DNA of 64,000 nt, taken from positions 62,001 through 126,000 of the forward strand of contig NZ_LYBV02000033.1 of the NCBI RefSeq assembly GCF_001660705.2, read 5' to 3'. A program made the translations under genes and the position numbers. The notes under the pieces were generated by a model that was not told the origin of the DNA, did not search any database, and saw only the letters and a program-made list of their open reading frames with translations. Origin of the DNA: Saccharicrinis aurantiacus (GTDB lineage: Bacteria; Bacteroidota; Bacteroidia; Bacteroidales; Marinilabiliaceae). Every line of letters starts with the position of its first letter. The stretch's first letter is position 1. Shown one piece after another: positions 43,024 through 53,134 of this stretch.

Positions 43024-44655
43024 TTAATTAAAGGGCTTATACTTTAAACCTAAAGACCAACCAAAACTATTATATAATTGTCCACCGTCATAAGCTATAG
43101 AACTAGAAAACTGAAGCTTATCCAACTTTTTTGGCATATAATTTAATTCCAAGAAAGAATATACTTGTGTTTTACCGCCTTTGTAGTAGTAATTCTCAAC
43201 TTCCTCCCAACTTTCTCTTGTAACATACTCCTCACTATAAGAGCCAAAATTATTTGTAATTGTTGTTTTAAAAAGATAGTCAAGGGCAGGTATTATGCTT
43301 CCTTGTAGTCCAAGATGAACTGCACGAACTCTAGTATTCATAAACCTAACTGCATCCCGTTGCTCATAATCGGGAGCATATGCAGTTACCATTTCACTAG
43401 TATGATATAATGGATTACCTAAATTTTGCCCATGATATGTCCAACCATTATAATAACTTCCATTATTATTATAATCATCACGTCCCCCAAATTTGTATCC
43501 GTAATTGGTTTCATTTCTTATATGTTCCCATACAGCATCCTTTTGCCAACCTGTTGAGGTTTGATCAAAAACCTCATGCATAAAACGATCATAATCATCA
43601 TTAATATCATCATCCCAAATTATATGACCTTTCCCATGGCCATTGTATGCAACTGGATAATATGGATCTGGCGTACCAGGCCCTGACTGATGATCAGTCC
43701 TCATAAACTCTATACTAAATTTATTAAGCCACTTAATATCTTTAACATCTGCTATAAGGCCAATTTTAAAATCTTTATTATTGAATCGCCAAAAATTCAT
43801 TCCTGAACCATCAGCAAAAGGTTTTTGAATATATGCTTGAACACTGTGTTTACCAATATCTGTGTAAATTCCGAAATCCCAAAAGCCTTCATGAGCCCCA
43901 GCTGCATTCGTAGCCTCACCTCCACCAAGGGTTTCAGATCCTGAAGCAAAGAAAGTCGCCCAATAATCTACTGGGATCTTAGTACCATCAGGTCGTGTCC
44001 CTCCGTGTATGGCACTGTGAACTATTCCTACATATGGTTGAACTTTTCCTTTACCAAAACGACCATAAGCCCATTTCTCATGAAGAAGTACGTTGTTTGC
44101 ACTATTATTTTTTTCTTTTTTTGTTCTATCATCATTCAATACGCCTTCAGAAATACCCCCTCTAATAGCAAACCAATCATTAGTAAATCCTAATGGTAGA
44201 TATTCATATATACCTACAGTAATCCTCGGAACAGGTCTTGCATTGCTATTATAAAGAAAACTACCTACAGTAATTCGATCATCATATGCAACAGGAGAGT
44301 AGGCTTCTTTACCTAGAGAGAAATTTAGAAAATTAAATGCTTTCCCACTAATAAATATTTCTTGAAGAAAACTATCATCAATATTATCTTTCCCGACCAC
44401 AGAAATACCGGTTTTTAAACTAATATTTCTATTATTAAGAATTTGATAAGACAAGCCAGCTTGCAAAAAGAAGTTAGATTCATCTAGAGGCGAAACTATA
44501 CCCCAATTATTAGAATGCTGGTAATGCGGCACTATTTGATCGTTAGAAGATACTAATCCAAATGTATTAACATTAACATTTAGCTTGTCTTGAGAATTGA
44601 TATTACTCACAAAAATTAAAACATATAACGCACTTAATATTCTTTTTAGTGGCAT
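43024..44655 (-). CDS. Capsule assembly Wzi-family outer-membrane protein
   Basis: 543 residues. Signal peptide (MPLKRILSALYVLIFVSNINS). The body alternates beta strands with aromatic girdles and resembles the Bacteroidota Wzi-like capsule assembly family: FLQAGLSYQILNNRNISLKT, LNFSLGKEAYSPVAYDDRIT, LHEKWAYGRFGKGKVQPYVG, KFSIEFMRTDHQSGPGTPDP, LGLKYKPF at the end. Wzi proteins anchor or organise surface polysaccharide at the outer membrane, matching its place between the rfb genes and the priming transferase. A hairpin with T-tract separates it from rfbB. Confidence 0.82.
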   Translation of the reverse strand: MPLKRILSALYVLIFVSNINSQDKLNVNVNTFGLVSSNDQIVPHYQHSNNWGIVSPLDESNFFLQAGLSYQILNNRNISLKTGISVVGKDNIDDSFLQEIFISGKAFNFLNFSLGKEAYSPVAYDDRITVGSFLYNSNARPVPRITVGIYEYLPLGFTNDWFAIRGGISEGVLNDDRTKKEKNNSANNVLLHEKWAYGRFGKGKVQPYVGIVHSAIHGGTRPDGTKIPVDYWATFFASGSETLGGGEATNAAGAHEGFWDFGIYTDIGKHSVQAYIQKPFADGSGMNFWRFNNKDFKIGLIADVKDIKWLNKFSIEFMRTDHQSGPGTPDPYYPVAYNGHGKGHIIWDDDINDDYDRFMHEVFDQTSTGWQKDAVWEHIRNETNYGYKFGGRDDYNNNGSYYNGWTYHGQNLGNPLYHTSEMVTAYAPDYEQRDAVRFMNTRVRAVHLGLQGSIIPALDYLFKTTITNNFGSYSEEYVTRESWEEVENYYYKGGKTQVYSFLELNYMPKKLDKLQFSSSIAYDGGQLYNSFGWSLGLKYKPFN

Positions 44656-44676
44656 GGAAATAGTTCTTATATTTTA

Positions 44677-44703
44677 AATAAAAAGAGAGCTTAATAAGCT
44701 CTC
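44677..44703 (-). terminator. Terminator after rfbB, downstream of a possible wzi promoter
   Basis: GAGAGCTT (44703-44696 on the minus strand) pairs perfectly with AAGCTCTC (44692-44685), loop ATT, followed by TTTTTATTT. It ends the rfb transcript, but also lies between the TACCTTTG box at 44717-44724 and the wzi ATG. Confidence 0.88.
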
Positions 44704-44716
44704 AAAATAATATTCG

Positions 44717-44724
44717 CAAAGGTA
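44717..44724 (-). promoter_or_regulatory. Possible wzi promoter -7 box
   Basis: Minus-strand TACCTTTG followed by CG, an exact TAnnTTTG match. A transcript from here would at once enter the hairpin at 44703-44677. Confidence 0.45.
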
Positions 44725-44737
44725 TGGAATAATTACA

Positions 44738-45751
44738 CTAAATTTTGGATAAATACCAATCAATTGTTTTAACAATGCCTGATTCAAAATTCTCATTTGC
44801 TTTCCAGCCTAATTCATCTTCAATCTTAGTTGCATCAATAGCATATCGCCTATCATGCCCAGCTCTATCTTCCACAAATATTATTAATTCACTGTAATTT
44901 TGCCCATCAGAGCGCGGCTGAAGTATATCTAATTGAGAACAAATATAGCTCACTACAAAAAGATTATCTCTTTCATTTCTACCTCCTATATTATAAGTCT
45001 CTCCCGACCTACCTTTATGGTAGACTAAATCAACACCTATACAATGATCTAGAACATATAACCAATCACGTACATTTTTACCATCACCATATATAGGAAT
45101 ACTTTCCAAAGCCAGTGCTTTTCTGATTATCGTAGGAATTAATTTCTCATCATGTTGCTTTGGTCCGTAATTATTACTACAATTACTTGTAGTAACATTC
45201 ATACCATAGGTATGGAAGTAGGAACGAACTAGTAAATCAGAACTAGCTTTAGATGAAGAGTAAGGGCTGTTAGGAGCGTATGGTGTATCTTCTTTAAACA
45301 ATCCAGTTTTACCTAGAGTTCCATAAACCTCATCAGTAGAAATATGGTGAAAACGGCATTCTTCAAATCCTGACTTATATTGAAAAGGTTTATCCATCCA
45401 ATATTTACGGGCTACATCTAATAATGTAAAAGTTCCATTTACATTAGTTTTTATAAAAACTTCAGGTCCTGAAATGGAATTATCCACATGACTCTCTGCT
45501 GCAAAATGAATTACCCCTTGTATATTATACTCTTCAAAAAGATATTCAATTAACTCTCTATTACAAATATCTCCTTTTACAAATTTATATCTATCTCCCT
45601 TAATAAGCTCCGAAAGATTTTTTAAGTCGCCAGCATAGGTTAACTTATCAATATTGATAATTCTATAGTCTGTATACTTCGCAAAGAAGTAAGGAACAAA
45701 ATTAGCACCAATAAATCCTGCACCACCTGTAATTAAAATACTTTTTTTCAT
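44738..45751 (-). CDS. rfbB: dTDP-glucose 4,6-dehydratase
   Basis: 337 residues. NAD-binding GGAGFIGANFVPYF (9-22), HFAAESHVDNSISGP with the substrate loop, HHISTDEVYGTLG with the catalytic Thr-Asp-Glu triad, and the YxxxK motif in SPYSSSKASSDLLVRSY. It converts dTDP-glucose to dTDP-4-keto-6-deoxyglucose. Final gene of the rfbA-rfbC-rfbB block, 10 bases after rfbC and followed by a terminator. Confidence 0.96.
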   Translation of the reverse strand: MKKSILITGGAGFIGANFVPYFFAKYTDYRIINIDKLTYAGDLKNLSELIKGDRYKFVKGDICNRELIEYLFEEYNIQGVIHFAAESHVDNSISGPEVFIKTNVNGTFTLLDVARKYWMDKPFQYKSGFEECRFHHISTDEVYGTLGKTGLFKEDTPYAPNSPYSSSKASSDLLVRSYFHTYGMNVTTSNCSNNYGPKQHDEKLIPTIIRKALALESIPIYGDGKNVRDWLYVLDHCIGVDLVYHKGRSGETYNIGGRNERDNLFVVSYICSQLDILQPRSDGQNYSELIIFVEDRAGHDRRYAIDATKIEDELGWKANENFESGIVKTIDWYLSKI

Positions 45752-45761
45752 TTTCTATGTT

Positions 45762-46310
45762 TTAAAATGGGCTATTTAACTGGGCTAATGATTGAAGTTG
45801 ACTATCCTTCACTGATAGAAGAACAGCCTCCTCATCTATTTGCCAATCAATATTTAAATCAACATCGTTATAAGCAATTCCACTATCTGATTGTGCAGAA
45901 TACCAATTATCCACTTTATAACTAAAAATGGCAGTTTCACTCAACACAACAAAACCATGAGCAAAACCTCGTGGTACAAATAACTGCTTCTTATTTTCTG
46001 CTGATAATTCTACTGTAATATGCTTACCATATGTATTTGAATCTTTTCGTAAATCAACTACTACATCCAAAACTTTACCTTCTACACATCTTACCAGTTT
46101 AGCTTGATTAAATGGTGGCTTTTGAAAGTGAAGCCCTCTTAACACGCCATATGAAGAACGCGATTCATTATCTTGAACAAAAGATATTTTCCCTATATTG
46201 TCTTCAAACAACTGTTGATTAAATGACTCAAAAAAGTAACCTCTAGGATCTCCAAATATATTTGGAGTAATAATATAACAACCTTTGAGTTTGGTTTCCT
46301 TAAATTCCAT
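45762..46310 (-). CDS. rfbC: dTDP-4-dehydrorhamnose 3,5-epimerase
   Basis: 182 residues, full length. RmlC cupin motifs: DPRGYFFESFNQQLF, FVQDNESRSSYGVLRGLHFQ with the catalytic His, LVRCVEGKVLDVVVDLRKDS, LFVPRGFAHGFVVLSE. The catalytic Asp/His pair and the Tyr of FSYKVDNWYS are present. It lies between rfbA and rfbB with gaps of 10 bases each. Confidence 0.96.
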   Translation of the reverse strand: MEFKETKLKGCYIITPNIFGDPRGYFFESFNQQLFEDNIGKISFVQDNESRSSYGVLRGLHFQKPPFNQAKLVRCVEGKVLDVVVDLRKDSNTYGKHITVELSAENKKQLFVPRGFAHGFVVLSETAIFSYKVDNWYSAQSDSGIAYNDVDLNIDWQIDEEAVLLSVKDSQLQSLAQLNSPF

Positions 46311-46320
46311 GTTTTTTTTA

Positions 46321-47196
46321 CTATCTAGTTGCTAGAGACAACAAATATTGCCCATATTGATTTTTACTCAATTTTTGTCCTAAAGCCAAGAGTTCGTCTT
46401 TGCTAATCCAACCTTGAGTAAAGGCTATTTCCTCAGGGCATGCAACTTTTAAGCCAATTCTTTTTTGTAATGTCTCGATAAAATGACTCGCTTCAAGCAA
46501 AGATTCATGAGTACCTGTATCTAACCAAGCAAAACCACGCCCCATTAAATCAACCTTTAAGCGCTCTTGTGAGAGATATTCCTGATTGACTGTTGTAATC
46601 TCTAATTCTCCACGTGGGCTAGGTTTGATCTCTTTTGCCACTTTAATCACATCATTCGGATAGAAATACAAACCTACTACAGCATAGTTGGATTTAGGAT
46701 CATCGGGTTTTTCCTCAATACTGGTCACACTTCCATTTTCATCAAAAGTACATACTCCATATCTCTCTGGATCATTTACCCAATATCCAAATACAGCCGC
46801 TTTCTTTTCTTCTTTGACAGTTTCAACAGCACTTGACAATAAATCAGTAAAGCCATGACCGTAAAAAATATTATCCCCAAGTACTAAACAAACATCATCA
46901 TTTCCTATGAAGTCTTCACCCAAAATAAAAGCTTGTGCTAATCCATCAGGAGAGGGCTGTATAACATATGATAATTTAACACCTAATTGAGCCCCATCTC
47001 CAAGCAATCTCTTAAATGCAGCTTGATCTTCAGGGGTAGTTATTATTAAAACCTCTCTAATACCTGCTAACATTAAAACTGATAAAGGGTAATAAATCAT
47101 TGGCTTATCATAGATAGGTAGCAATTGTTTTGAGGTTGCTAATGTGATAGGGTGTAAGCGAGTACCTGAGCCTCCTGCTAGTATAATTCCTTTCAT
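46321..47196 (-). CDS. rfbA: Glucose-1-phosphate thymidylyltransferase
   Basis: 291 residues, full length. It makes dTDP-glucose from dTTP and glucose 1-phosphate. The nucleotide-binding start [72 protein letters not shown] and [20 protein letters not shown] are all as in RmlA. First gene of the rfbACB set; rfbD is not adjacent. Confidence 0.97.
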   Translation of the reverse strand: MKGIILAGGSGTRLHPITLATSKQLLPIYDKPMIYYPLSVLMLAGIREVLIITTPEDQAAFKRLLGDGAQLGVKLSYVIQPSPDGLAQAFILGEDFIGNDDVCLVLGDNIFYGHGFTDLLSSAVETVKEEKKAAVFGYWVNDPERYGVCTFDENGSVTSIEEKPDDPKSNYAVVGLYFYPNDVIKVAKEIKPSPRGELEITTVNQEYLSQERLKVDLMGRGFAWLDTGTHESLLEASHFIETLQKRIGLKVACPEEIAFTQGWISKDELLALGQKLSKNQYGQYLLSLATR

Positions 47197-47199
47197 GAC

Positions 47200-48288
47200 C
47201 TACTTTTTTAAAAATTTTAAAAACAAATCTTCATACTGATCTATTATTGATTCCCAATTATATAATTCTTTAATTTTTTTATAATTTTCTTTTCGATACA
47301 ATTCTCTACTTTCATTCTTTGTATCGAGCAAATCACCTACTTCAACGGAAGTACTAAAATACAATGCGTCGTCTCCTAGAATCGTTTGATTAAATTCGTT
47401 AGTGTTTGCGACAATTAGAGCACCTGAACCCATGGCTTCAAGAAGGCTAGGATTTGTGCCTCCAACTGTATGCCCATGAAAATAATAGTTTGCAAAGTAT
47501 CGCAAGTTGTTAAGAATATTTATATCATATATTCCTCCAACAAAACGAATATTAGTGTACTTTTTAAACTTTTTTCTCATTTTAATACCGAACTGAGCAT
47601 TTACTTTACCTACAACAAGAAACGGCCTCTTCGAATTTGATTTAACCACACCATCTAAAATAACCTCAATACTATTCTCTGGCTCCAAACGAGCAATCAA
47701 CATATCATAATTGTAAGGTGATACATCATATTTACTCAATATGGATTGATTAGTACTTTCACATAAATCTGATCCATATGCGATGTAAGTTGATTCCTTA
47801 TTGTATTTATTTCTTAAATAGTTCTGAATTCCAATTGAATCTGCAATTAACTTATCACTGAAAACCACACCAAGACGTTCTGCTAAGAGTAAGAATTTTT
47901 TAACAGCATATGAATATTTAGATCTTTTCCATTCTAAACCATCCATATTGGTAATAATAAGAGGCTTGTTAGGCAAAAAAGCCCCCCATATACTATTACT
48001 TGTATAACCCAACTGCAATATTATATCAAAATTCCTTTTACGAGAATCAAGTATACAGTTTAAGTCATAAATAAACTGGCCAGCTGTTCCTATTATTTCT
48101 TCTGGATCCTTACAATGTATAACATTAACTCCCTTATAGCTTGAGTCTTGATAAGGGTGTAGTTGTGAATTATACACAGTAACATTATGTCCTTTCTTAA
48201 CTAAACCAACAGACAAATATTCTGCAAACTGTTCAAATCCACCATAATAATTAGGTATTCCCCTTGTTCCTATAATTCCTATATTCAC
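47200..48288 (-). CDS. DUF1972-type GT4 glycosyltransferase (rhamnosyltransferase-like)
   Basis: 362 residues starting at a GTG (48288) whose first base is the last base of the previous stop. The beginning NIGIIGTRGIPNYYGGFEQF and the segment KPLIITNMDGLEWKRSKYS are the DUF1972 hallmark of cytosolic GT-B enzymes, many of which transfer rhamnose in surface polysaccharides. The GT4 C-terminal part shows FHGHTVGGTNPSLLEAMGSG. Position next to rfbA agrees with use of a dTDP-6-deoxy sugar, but this is inference. Confidence 0.88.
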   Translation of the reverse strand: MNIGIIGTRGIPNYYGGFEQFAEYLSVGLVKKGHNVTVYNSQLHPYQDSSYKGVNVIHCKDPEEIIGTAGQFIYDLNCILDSRKRNFDIILQLGYTSNSIWGAFLPNKPLIITNMDGLEWKRSKYSYAVKKFLLLAERLGVVFSDKLIADSIGIQNYLRNKYNKESTYIAYGSDLCESTNQSILSKYDVSPYNYDMLIARLEPENSIEVILDGVVKSNSKRPFLVVGKVNAQFGIKMRKKFKKYTNIRFVGGIYDINILNNLRYFANYYFHGHTVGGTNPSLLEAMGSGALIVANTNEFNQTILGDDALYFSTSVEVGDLLDTKNESRELYRKENYKKIKELYNWESIIDQYEDLFLKFLKK

Positions 48289-49400
48289 TATAATTCGCTT
48301 TGTATTGCCTTAATAAAATTTGATTTATATTTCTCAGCAGTAAAACTTTTTAAAAATAAACTCCTAGCATTATACCCCATTCTAATACGCTTATCAGCAT
48401 TCATCTTAATAAGCTGTTCAATCTTATCAGACAAATCTTTAACATCTCTAGGTTCAAAATATATGCCATCTATTTCATCTTCAAAAATCTCACCCAGACC
48501 ACCGTGTTTAGCTGCCAATACAACTTTACTGCAACTGGCAGCTTCAATTCCAACTAAACCGAAAGGTTCTGGCATCTTTGAAGGCACAACCACAACATCT
48601 GCGTTATTATATTCAATCTGAGGATCCTTTATAAAATCCACAAATTTAACAATTCTATCAAGATCATTATCATTAATTATCTGAATTAATCTCTGTTTAA
48701 AATAATATTGATTCTCAAATACACTTCCAACAATTCTTAATTTTATTTTATCTCGATAAACATCTGGTAAGTTAGCTATTGCTGTTAATAATAGATCTTG
48801 GCCTTTCCAGCCATTGATCCTCCCAATCATTAATAGGTTTATGGTATCATTATTATTAGAGTTCTGTTTACAATCTAACCCATCTATTCCATTATAAACT
48901 AGAGTACCATGCTTTAATAAACGGAAACAATCTTTAACAGCATTAGATATAAATATTGGTTTTGCTTTTGAGAACCTAACAATAGCCTGAAATATTCTTT
49001 TAGTAATACCAGAAGGCAATTCATGTATATGTATGAATTTACTTGAGACATTTGCGAATCTGGATGCTACCAAATAATCTATTACCACTATTGAATTGAT
49101 GTACACAAGATCAAACCCACTAAGTTTTTTAATCTTTTTGGGGATATTAATTAACTCTTTTAATAAACCACCTAATCTAAGTGATTTAATATCTGACTTT
49201 CTTAATACACCTAAAGGTTCTAATACTATTTTATCAGCTAGTCCTTTTTGAATAATTAATTCCGACAATAATCCTTTCTGTGGCAGATGTACGGTTATAC
49301 TTGACTTTGGCCATCTATTTTTAAATGCTTCTAAAGATCTAACAAACATGCGATCTGAACCATACAATTCATACCCCTGGTGAACGCAATATATATTCAT
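48288..49400 (-). CDS. GT4-family glycosyltransferase
   Basis: 370 residues, GT-B fold. NLLMIGRINGWKGQDLLLTA (about 188-207) marks the start of the nucleotide-sugar binding half, and VVVPSKMPEPFGLVGIEAAS contains the EPFG-x7-E-like motif. The N-terminal half begins YCVHQGYELYGSDRMFVRSL. Its ATG overlaps the stop of the polymerase candidate by 4 bases. Acceptor and donor unknown. Confidence 0.9.
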   Translation of the reverse strand: MNIYCVHQGYELYGSDRMFVRSLEAFKNRWPKSSITVHLPQKGLLSELIIQKGLADKIVLEPLGVLRKSDIKSLRLGGLLKELINIPKKIKKLSGFDLVYINSIVVIDYLVASRFANVSSKFIHIHELPSGITKRIFQAIVRFSKAKPIFISNAVKDCFRLLKHGTLVYNGIDGLDCKQNSNNNDTINLLMIGRINGWKGQDLLLTAIANLPDVYRDKIKLRIVGSVFENQYYFKQRLIQIINDNDLDRIVKFVDFIKDPQIEYNNADVVVVPSKMPEPFGLVGIEAASCSKVVLAAKHGGLGEIFEDEIDGIYFEPRDVKDLSDKIEQLIKMNADKRIRMGYNARSLFLKSFTAEKYKSNFIKAIQSEL

Positions 49401-50650
49401 ATTTTAGAATTAATTGAAGTATAAGTATTATTACTTGTATAAATCATACCATAAAAAAAAGAAAGTAGCACCAAAAGGGACATTCCATTAAAAATTATAT
49501 GACCAGCCAAAACCGAATGTGCAAATAAGAAGCACCACCCTAAAACAAAAACCTTTCTTGCGTTATTTCTTATTCCAATATAAAGCACATAACTAAAAAA
49601 GTAGATATATATGAATACACCAATTAACCCATAAAAAAAGAATACATCAAATAAATCTGTTTCAATAGTATCAAAAACTTGAGGGCAGGGAAGTGGTCGA
49701 AATGATAAAAAACTGCCTCCTCCAACAAAAAATTTATAAACATTTATGCCACTTATATCCCAATCTCTAAATGCTTCACTTACAAAAAGGAACCTACTAC
49801 TGGCTATAAAGTCAAAAAATGAATTGTTATTATATCGAAATATAATAACTTCAAACATCGTACTAAATAACAATACAATTTCGTTATAGAAGACAACAAT
49901 TAAACATACTACTAATAACAACACAAGGATAGAATATATCTTTGATTTTTTTGATAGAAAAAACAAACCGGATACCAATGTCAATAAAATAACCGTTTTA
50001 GATCCTATTAGTAATGCACTAATCAAAGTAATAGCTATTATTACATTCTTAAATTTAATATTATAATAATGCACATAATCAATAATATATAATGCACCTA
50101 CCCCCATACAAATACCTAAACCGTTGTTTGAGGGAAAAAAACCTTTTGTTCCAAAAGTCCCATCTTCGTATGTACTTAAACCAACACCCAAAATCTTAGG
50201 TAGAATAATTAAGATTGCATGAATAATTACAGATAAAAAAAACAATTTCAAAATGAGGTTCTTATCGATATCGGTATTCTTATTTATAACCTTTACTATC
50301 TTTATTAGTAAAAAAACATACACAATCTTAAAATCATATATTATTCCAATAAAAAGACCTTTAGTATAATGATGAAATAATGAATTAAAAAGCTCAAGAG
50401 AAAGAAAAAAGAATATAAGGTAAACTATTCTTGGACTTAGTTCTTTTTTATAAACCAAAATTGCAAGAGCAAATCCAATCATCAATAATCTATACAATTG
50501 GGAGGGACTTCCCGGTGACCCTTCAGCAATATACTTAAACTTTATAAGAAAGCCCGTTAGGCTATCTACAAAAGGTGATGCTAAATACAGAATGAAGAAC
50601 ATCAAAACAAAAACATTGATTTCTCGTATAACTGGCAAACCGATCCTCAT
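49397..50650 (-). CDS. Candidate O-antigen/capsule polymerase (Wzy-like) membrane protein
   Basis: 417 residues with about 11-12 hydrophobic helices. A large loop near residues 280-330 (SRFLFVSEAFRDWDISGINV, FFVGGGSFLSFRPLPCPQVF) resembles the long periplasmic loop of Wzy polymerases and O-antigen ligases. Such proteins have little sequence conservation, so the call rests on topology and on being the only polytopic protein in the locus besides the flippase. AT-rich with short overlaps to neighbours. Confidence 0.72.
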   Translation of the reverse strand: MRIGLPVIREINVFVLMFFILYLASPFVDSLTGFLIKFKYIAEGSPGSPSQLYRLLMIGFALAILVYKKELSPRIVYLIFFFLSLELFNSLFHHYTKGLFIGIIYDFKIVYVFLLIKIVKVINKNTDIDKNLILKLFFLSVIIHAILIILPKILGVGLSTYEDGTFGTKGFFPSNNGLGICMGVGALYIIDYVHYYNIKFKNVIIAITLISALLIGSKTVILLTLVSGLFFLSKKSKIYSILVLLLVVCLIVVFYNEIVLLFSTMFEVIIFRYNNNSFFDFIASSRFLFVSEAFRDWDISGINVYKFFVGGGSFLSFRPLPCPQVFDTIETDLFDVFFFYGLIGVFIYIYFFSYVLYIGIRNNARKVFVLGWCFLFAHSVLAGHIIFNGMSLLVLLSFFYGMIYTSNNTYTSINSKI

Positions 50651-50708
50651 GAAAAAAATTGTATTTTACTTTTTTATGATGTTATTTTTTTATAAATAGT
50701 TGCGTGTA

Positions 50709-51401
50709 CTAACAACGGTTTTTTATTCTTTTAGCCGGAACTCCTCCATAAATGCCATTGCTCAAATACAGCCCTTGGGTAAGTAAGGCACCTGCGGCAA
50801 TAACACATCCATCTTCAACAACCACTCCATCAAGGATAGTTACTTTAGCACCCACCCAACAGTTATTACCAATTTTTATACCAATTCGATTAATCCCTTG
50901 TTTACGTATACTTATGCTAGAATTATTAAAATTATGGTTTTCGGAATGTATGGATACAAAATTTCCCATTATAACATCATTACCAATACTTACTCCTCCT
51001 GCACAACCAAGAAACGAGTGACTTCCGATAGACGTTCGGTCTCCAACACTTAATCCTAAACCAATATCTTGTAAAGAGCCCGTACATTCAATACAAGTAT
51101 ATTTACCAACTGAGCATTTATCTCCAAATACGATACCTTCCTTTGACAAGGCATCAATATAGCATCCTCTATTAATCACCAAGGCATTTCTATAATTAAT
51201 TAATGAACGAGCTTTTAATACAGCAGACTTTTTTATAAACACTTTTCCCTTTCGCAATGGGAAGTATAGTAGGCCTCTAGCAAATGCTATTGAAAATTCA
51301 ACTATCAATGCGGCATAATAGCTTAAGGGTATATTTTTATCTAAACTAAATTTTTCGCCCTTAATTTTGCGAACTAAATATTGTAATAAACTATATAGCA
51401 T
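50709..51401 (-). CDS. Left-handed beta-helix acyltransferase (hexapeptide family)
   Basis: 230 residues. From about 75 onward hexapeptide repeats are clear (VFGDKCSVGKYTCIECTGSL, LSVGDRTSIGSHSFLGCAGG, VSIGNDVIMGNFVSIHSENH), and KIGNNCWVGAKVTILDGVVV with GGVPAKRIKNR closes the family pattern. The histidine of SIHSENHNF is the likely catalytic base. Similar proteins O-acetylate sugars in surface polysaccharides (WcaF/VatD/maa family). Overlaps the upstream glycosyltransferase gene by 11 bases. Confidence 0.88.
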   Translation of the reverse strand: MLYSLLQYLVRKIKGEKFSLDKNIPLSYYAALIVEFSIAFARGLLYFPLRKGKVFIKKSAVLKARSLINYRNALVINRGCYIDALSKEGIVFGDKCSVGKYTCIECTGSLQDIGLGLSVGDRTSIGSHSFLGCAGGVSIGNDVIMGNFVSIHSENHNFNNSSISIRKQGINRIGIKIGNNCWVGAKVTILDGVVVEDGCVIAAGALLTQGLYLSNGIYGGVPAKRIKNRC

Positions 51402-52230
51402 TATTGAACATAGTATTAGATTTGTATTTTATTGAAACTTTTACCGATACAACAAATACATAAATTTTAATTAATAAAGCAGAAAATAAGCCTTTTCGTT
51501 TAGCAACTTCTGCCATTGAATATTTCCAGTCATTATGCCTCATCACCTTTTTCTCTACAGGTTCTTCTTCAAAAGCTGACATACTATGTTTAAGTTGATA
51601 CTTCAGAACGTATAATGAATTGTATTTATTTGCATAATCAAGAAAGAAACAGGTATCAATACCATATAAATTCAAATTCTCCTCAAAGGATACATTATTT
51701 AAAACATCTGCGTCAATTATTAAACCACTACTAATACCAATTATTTTATTGGAAGAAATAAGACCAAGCCTTTTATTTCTCAAATATCTACCTCTAAATA
51801 CTCCCATTAAACCTGGGCTTACTAATAAGTCTCCTTGATAAACTTGTGGCAAATAAACCCCTACTTTATTGTTATTTAAAAGTGAGTTGAATTCGTTATA
51901 ATAATTTTCTGATATTTCAGAGTCTTGATCCCATATATTTATAAACTGAAATCTACCTTTATACTTATTTATAATACTATTGTATACCTTTGCTAAAGAT
52001 AAGTTTTCTCCAATACATTGATATTCTGAACTTGTAAAGCTTTTATCTAAATATTCTAGCTCTGTATCACTTTGCCTTTGTTGTGAATTATCCCAAACAA
52101 CTATATGGTAATCTTTTGGTAAAATTCGATTGCAGGAAGATAATGATTTTATAGTTTCTGATTTTGTAATATCACACCTATATAATACTACCAAAATTAA
52201 TAAACTAATTTGTTTAGATTCAACCATCAT
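51391..52230 (-). CDS. GT2-family glycosyltransferase
   Basis: 279 residues. GT-A features: LLILVVLYRCDITKSETIKS, VVWDNSQQ (nucleotide-binding strand), NLSLAKVYN and FINIWDQDSEISENYYNEF with the metal-binding D-x-D (WDQDS). The C-terminal HNDWKYSMAEVAKRKG tail resembles rhamnosyltransferase-like GT2 proteins. Donor unknown. 16 bases after the DUF616 gene. Confidence 0.85.
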   Translation of the reverse strand: MMVESKQISLLILVVLYRCDITKSETIKSLSSCNRILPKDYHIVVWDNSQQRQSDTELEYLDKSFTSSEYQCIGENLSLAKVYNSIINKYKGRFQFINIWDQDSEISENYYNEFNSLLNNNKVGVYLPQVYQGDLLVSPGLMGVFRGRYLRNKRLGLISSNKIIGISSGLIIDADVLNNVSFEENLNLYGIDTCFFLDYANKYNSLYVLKYQLKHSMSAFEEEPVEKKVMRHNDWKYSMAEVAKRKGLFSALLIKIYVFVVSVKVSIKYKSNTMFNNAI

Positions 52231-52246
52231 AAAATATTGCTAGGTA

Positions 52247-52993
52247 TTACTTTAGTCCTCTTCTAATAAAAAAAATAAACTGATTTCTATTCTCACGATA
52301 CTTTCTTTGTAGTTTTTGAATAAAATTTTCTTTGTGCAATGAAAATTTTAAAAAATCACAATTTCGCGAATTAAACCCTTCATAAAATAATGGCTTAATA
52401 GGAATGTTATATTTCCAAGCTACAAATTCTAGCGACAATTGATCTCTTTTTACAAACTTGGTGAAGATCAACATCCAATACTCATTCATTTCTATCAATC
52501 TTAAATCATTGTGTCTTCTGAAAATAATGTTATTCTCATGCAATCCGTTCTTATCAGGATATTGCTCACCTTTTAAGTATTTATGCCAATTACTTAAATT
52601 TTTGTATGACTCTTTTGACAATTTATAACAAGCCTCTATTTCCTGATAAATACAAGTACGTTGGGTATGCTTTGCTATTGCTATAGTGGTGTTTGATTGA
52701 ATTAGTTTATCAATTTGATCAAAAAACAGTTCATTTACGATACTCAAATTAGCATCAATATAAACACTGTATTCAAAATCCGATAAAACCCGATGTGGTA
52801 ACAGTTTAGCATATCGCGATAAAATCACATTATCGTCATACTCACTAGGTATGGGTAAGATTGTCCAGATGCTTTCTGGGCTAGCAACATAATCATTCGA
52901 AAAACAGATATAATCCCACCCATCTCTAATATGGGGTTCTTCTAGGATATCATATGCCCCAACCAAACAAGTATAAACAACTTTTTTATTCAT
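52247..52993 (-). CDS. DUF616/TOD1-like putative glycosyltransferase
   Basis: 248 residues. YTCLVGAYDILEEPHIRDGW at the start, DYICFSNDY, then RYAKLLPHRVLSDFEYSVYI followed by DANL, match the DUF616 family (glycosyltransferase-like, also MUCI70/TOD1 in plants). The D-x-N (IDANLS) stands where GT-A enzymes hold their metal motif. KHTQRTCIYQEIEACYKL is also typical. It lies downstream of a pseudogene and upstream of GT2. Confidence 0.82.
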   Translation of the reverse strand: MNKKVVYTCLVGAYDILEEPHIRDGWDYICFSNDYVASPESIWTILPIPSEYDDNVILSRYAKLLPHRVLSDFEYSVYIDANLSIVNELFFDQIDKLIQSNTTIAIAKHTQRTCIYQEIEACYKLSKESYKNLSNWHKYLKGEQYPDKNGLHENNIIFRRHNDLRLIEMNEYWMLIFTKFVKRDQLSLEFVAWKYNIPIKPLFYEGFNSRNCDFLKFSLHKENFIQKLQRKYRENRNQFIFFIRRGLK

Positions 52994-53134
52994 TTATTAT
53001 TTTTGAATAACACACAGAATATGACACTCAATAATAATTGATTACATATTTCATTAAAAAAATAATCTCCGTTTATATATTATAAATGGAGATTATTTTG
53101 CAAAGAAACTAATTAAAAATGTAATTCGCTACTT

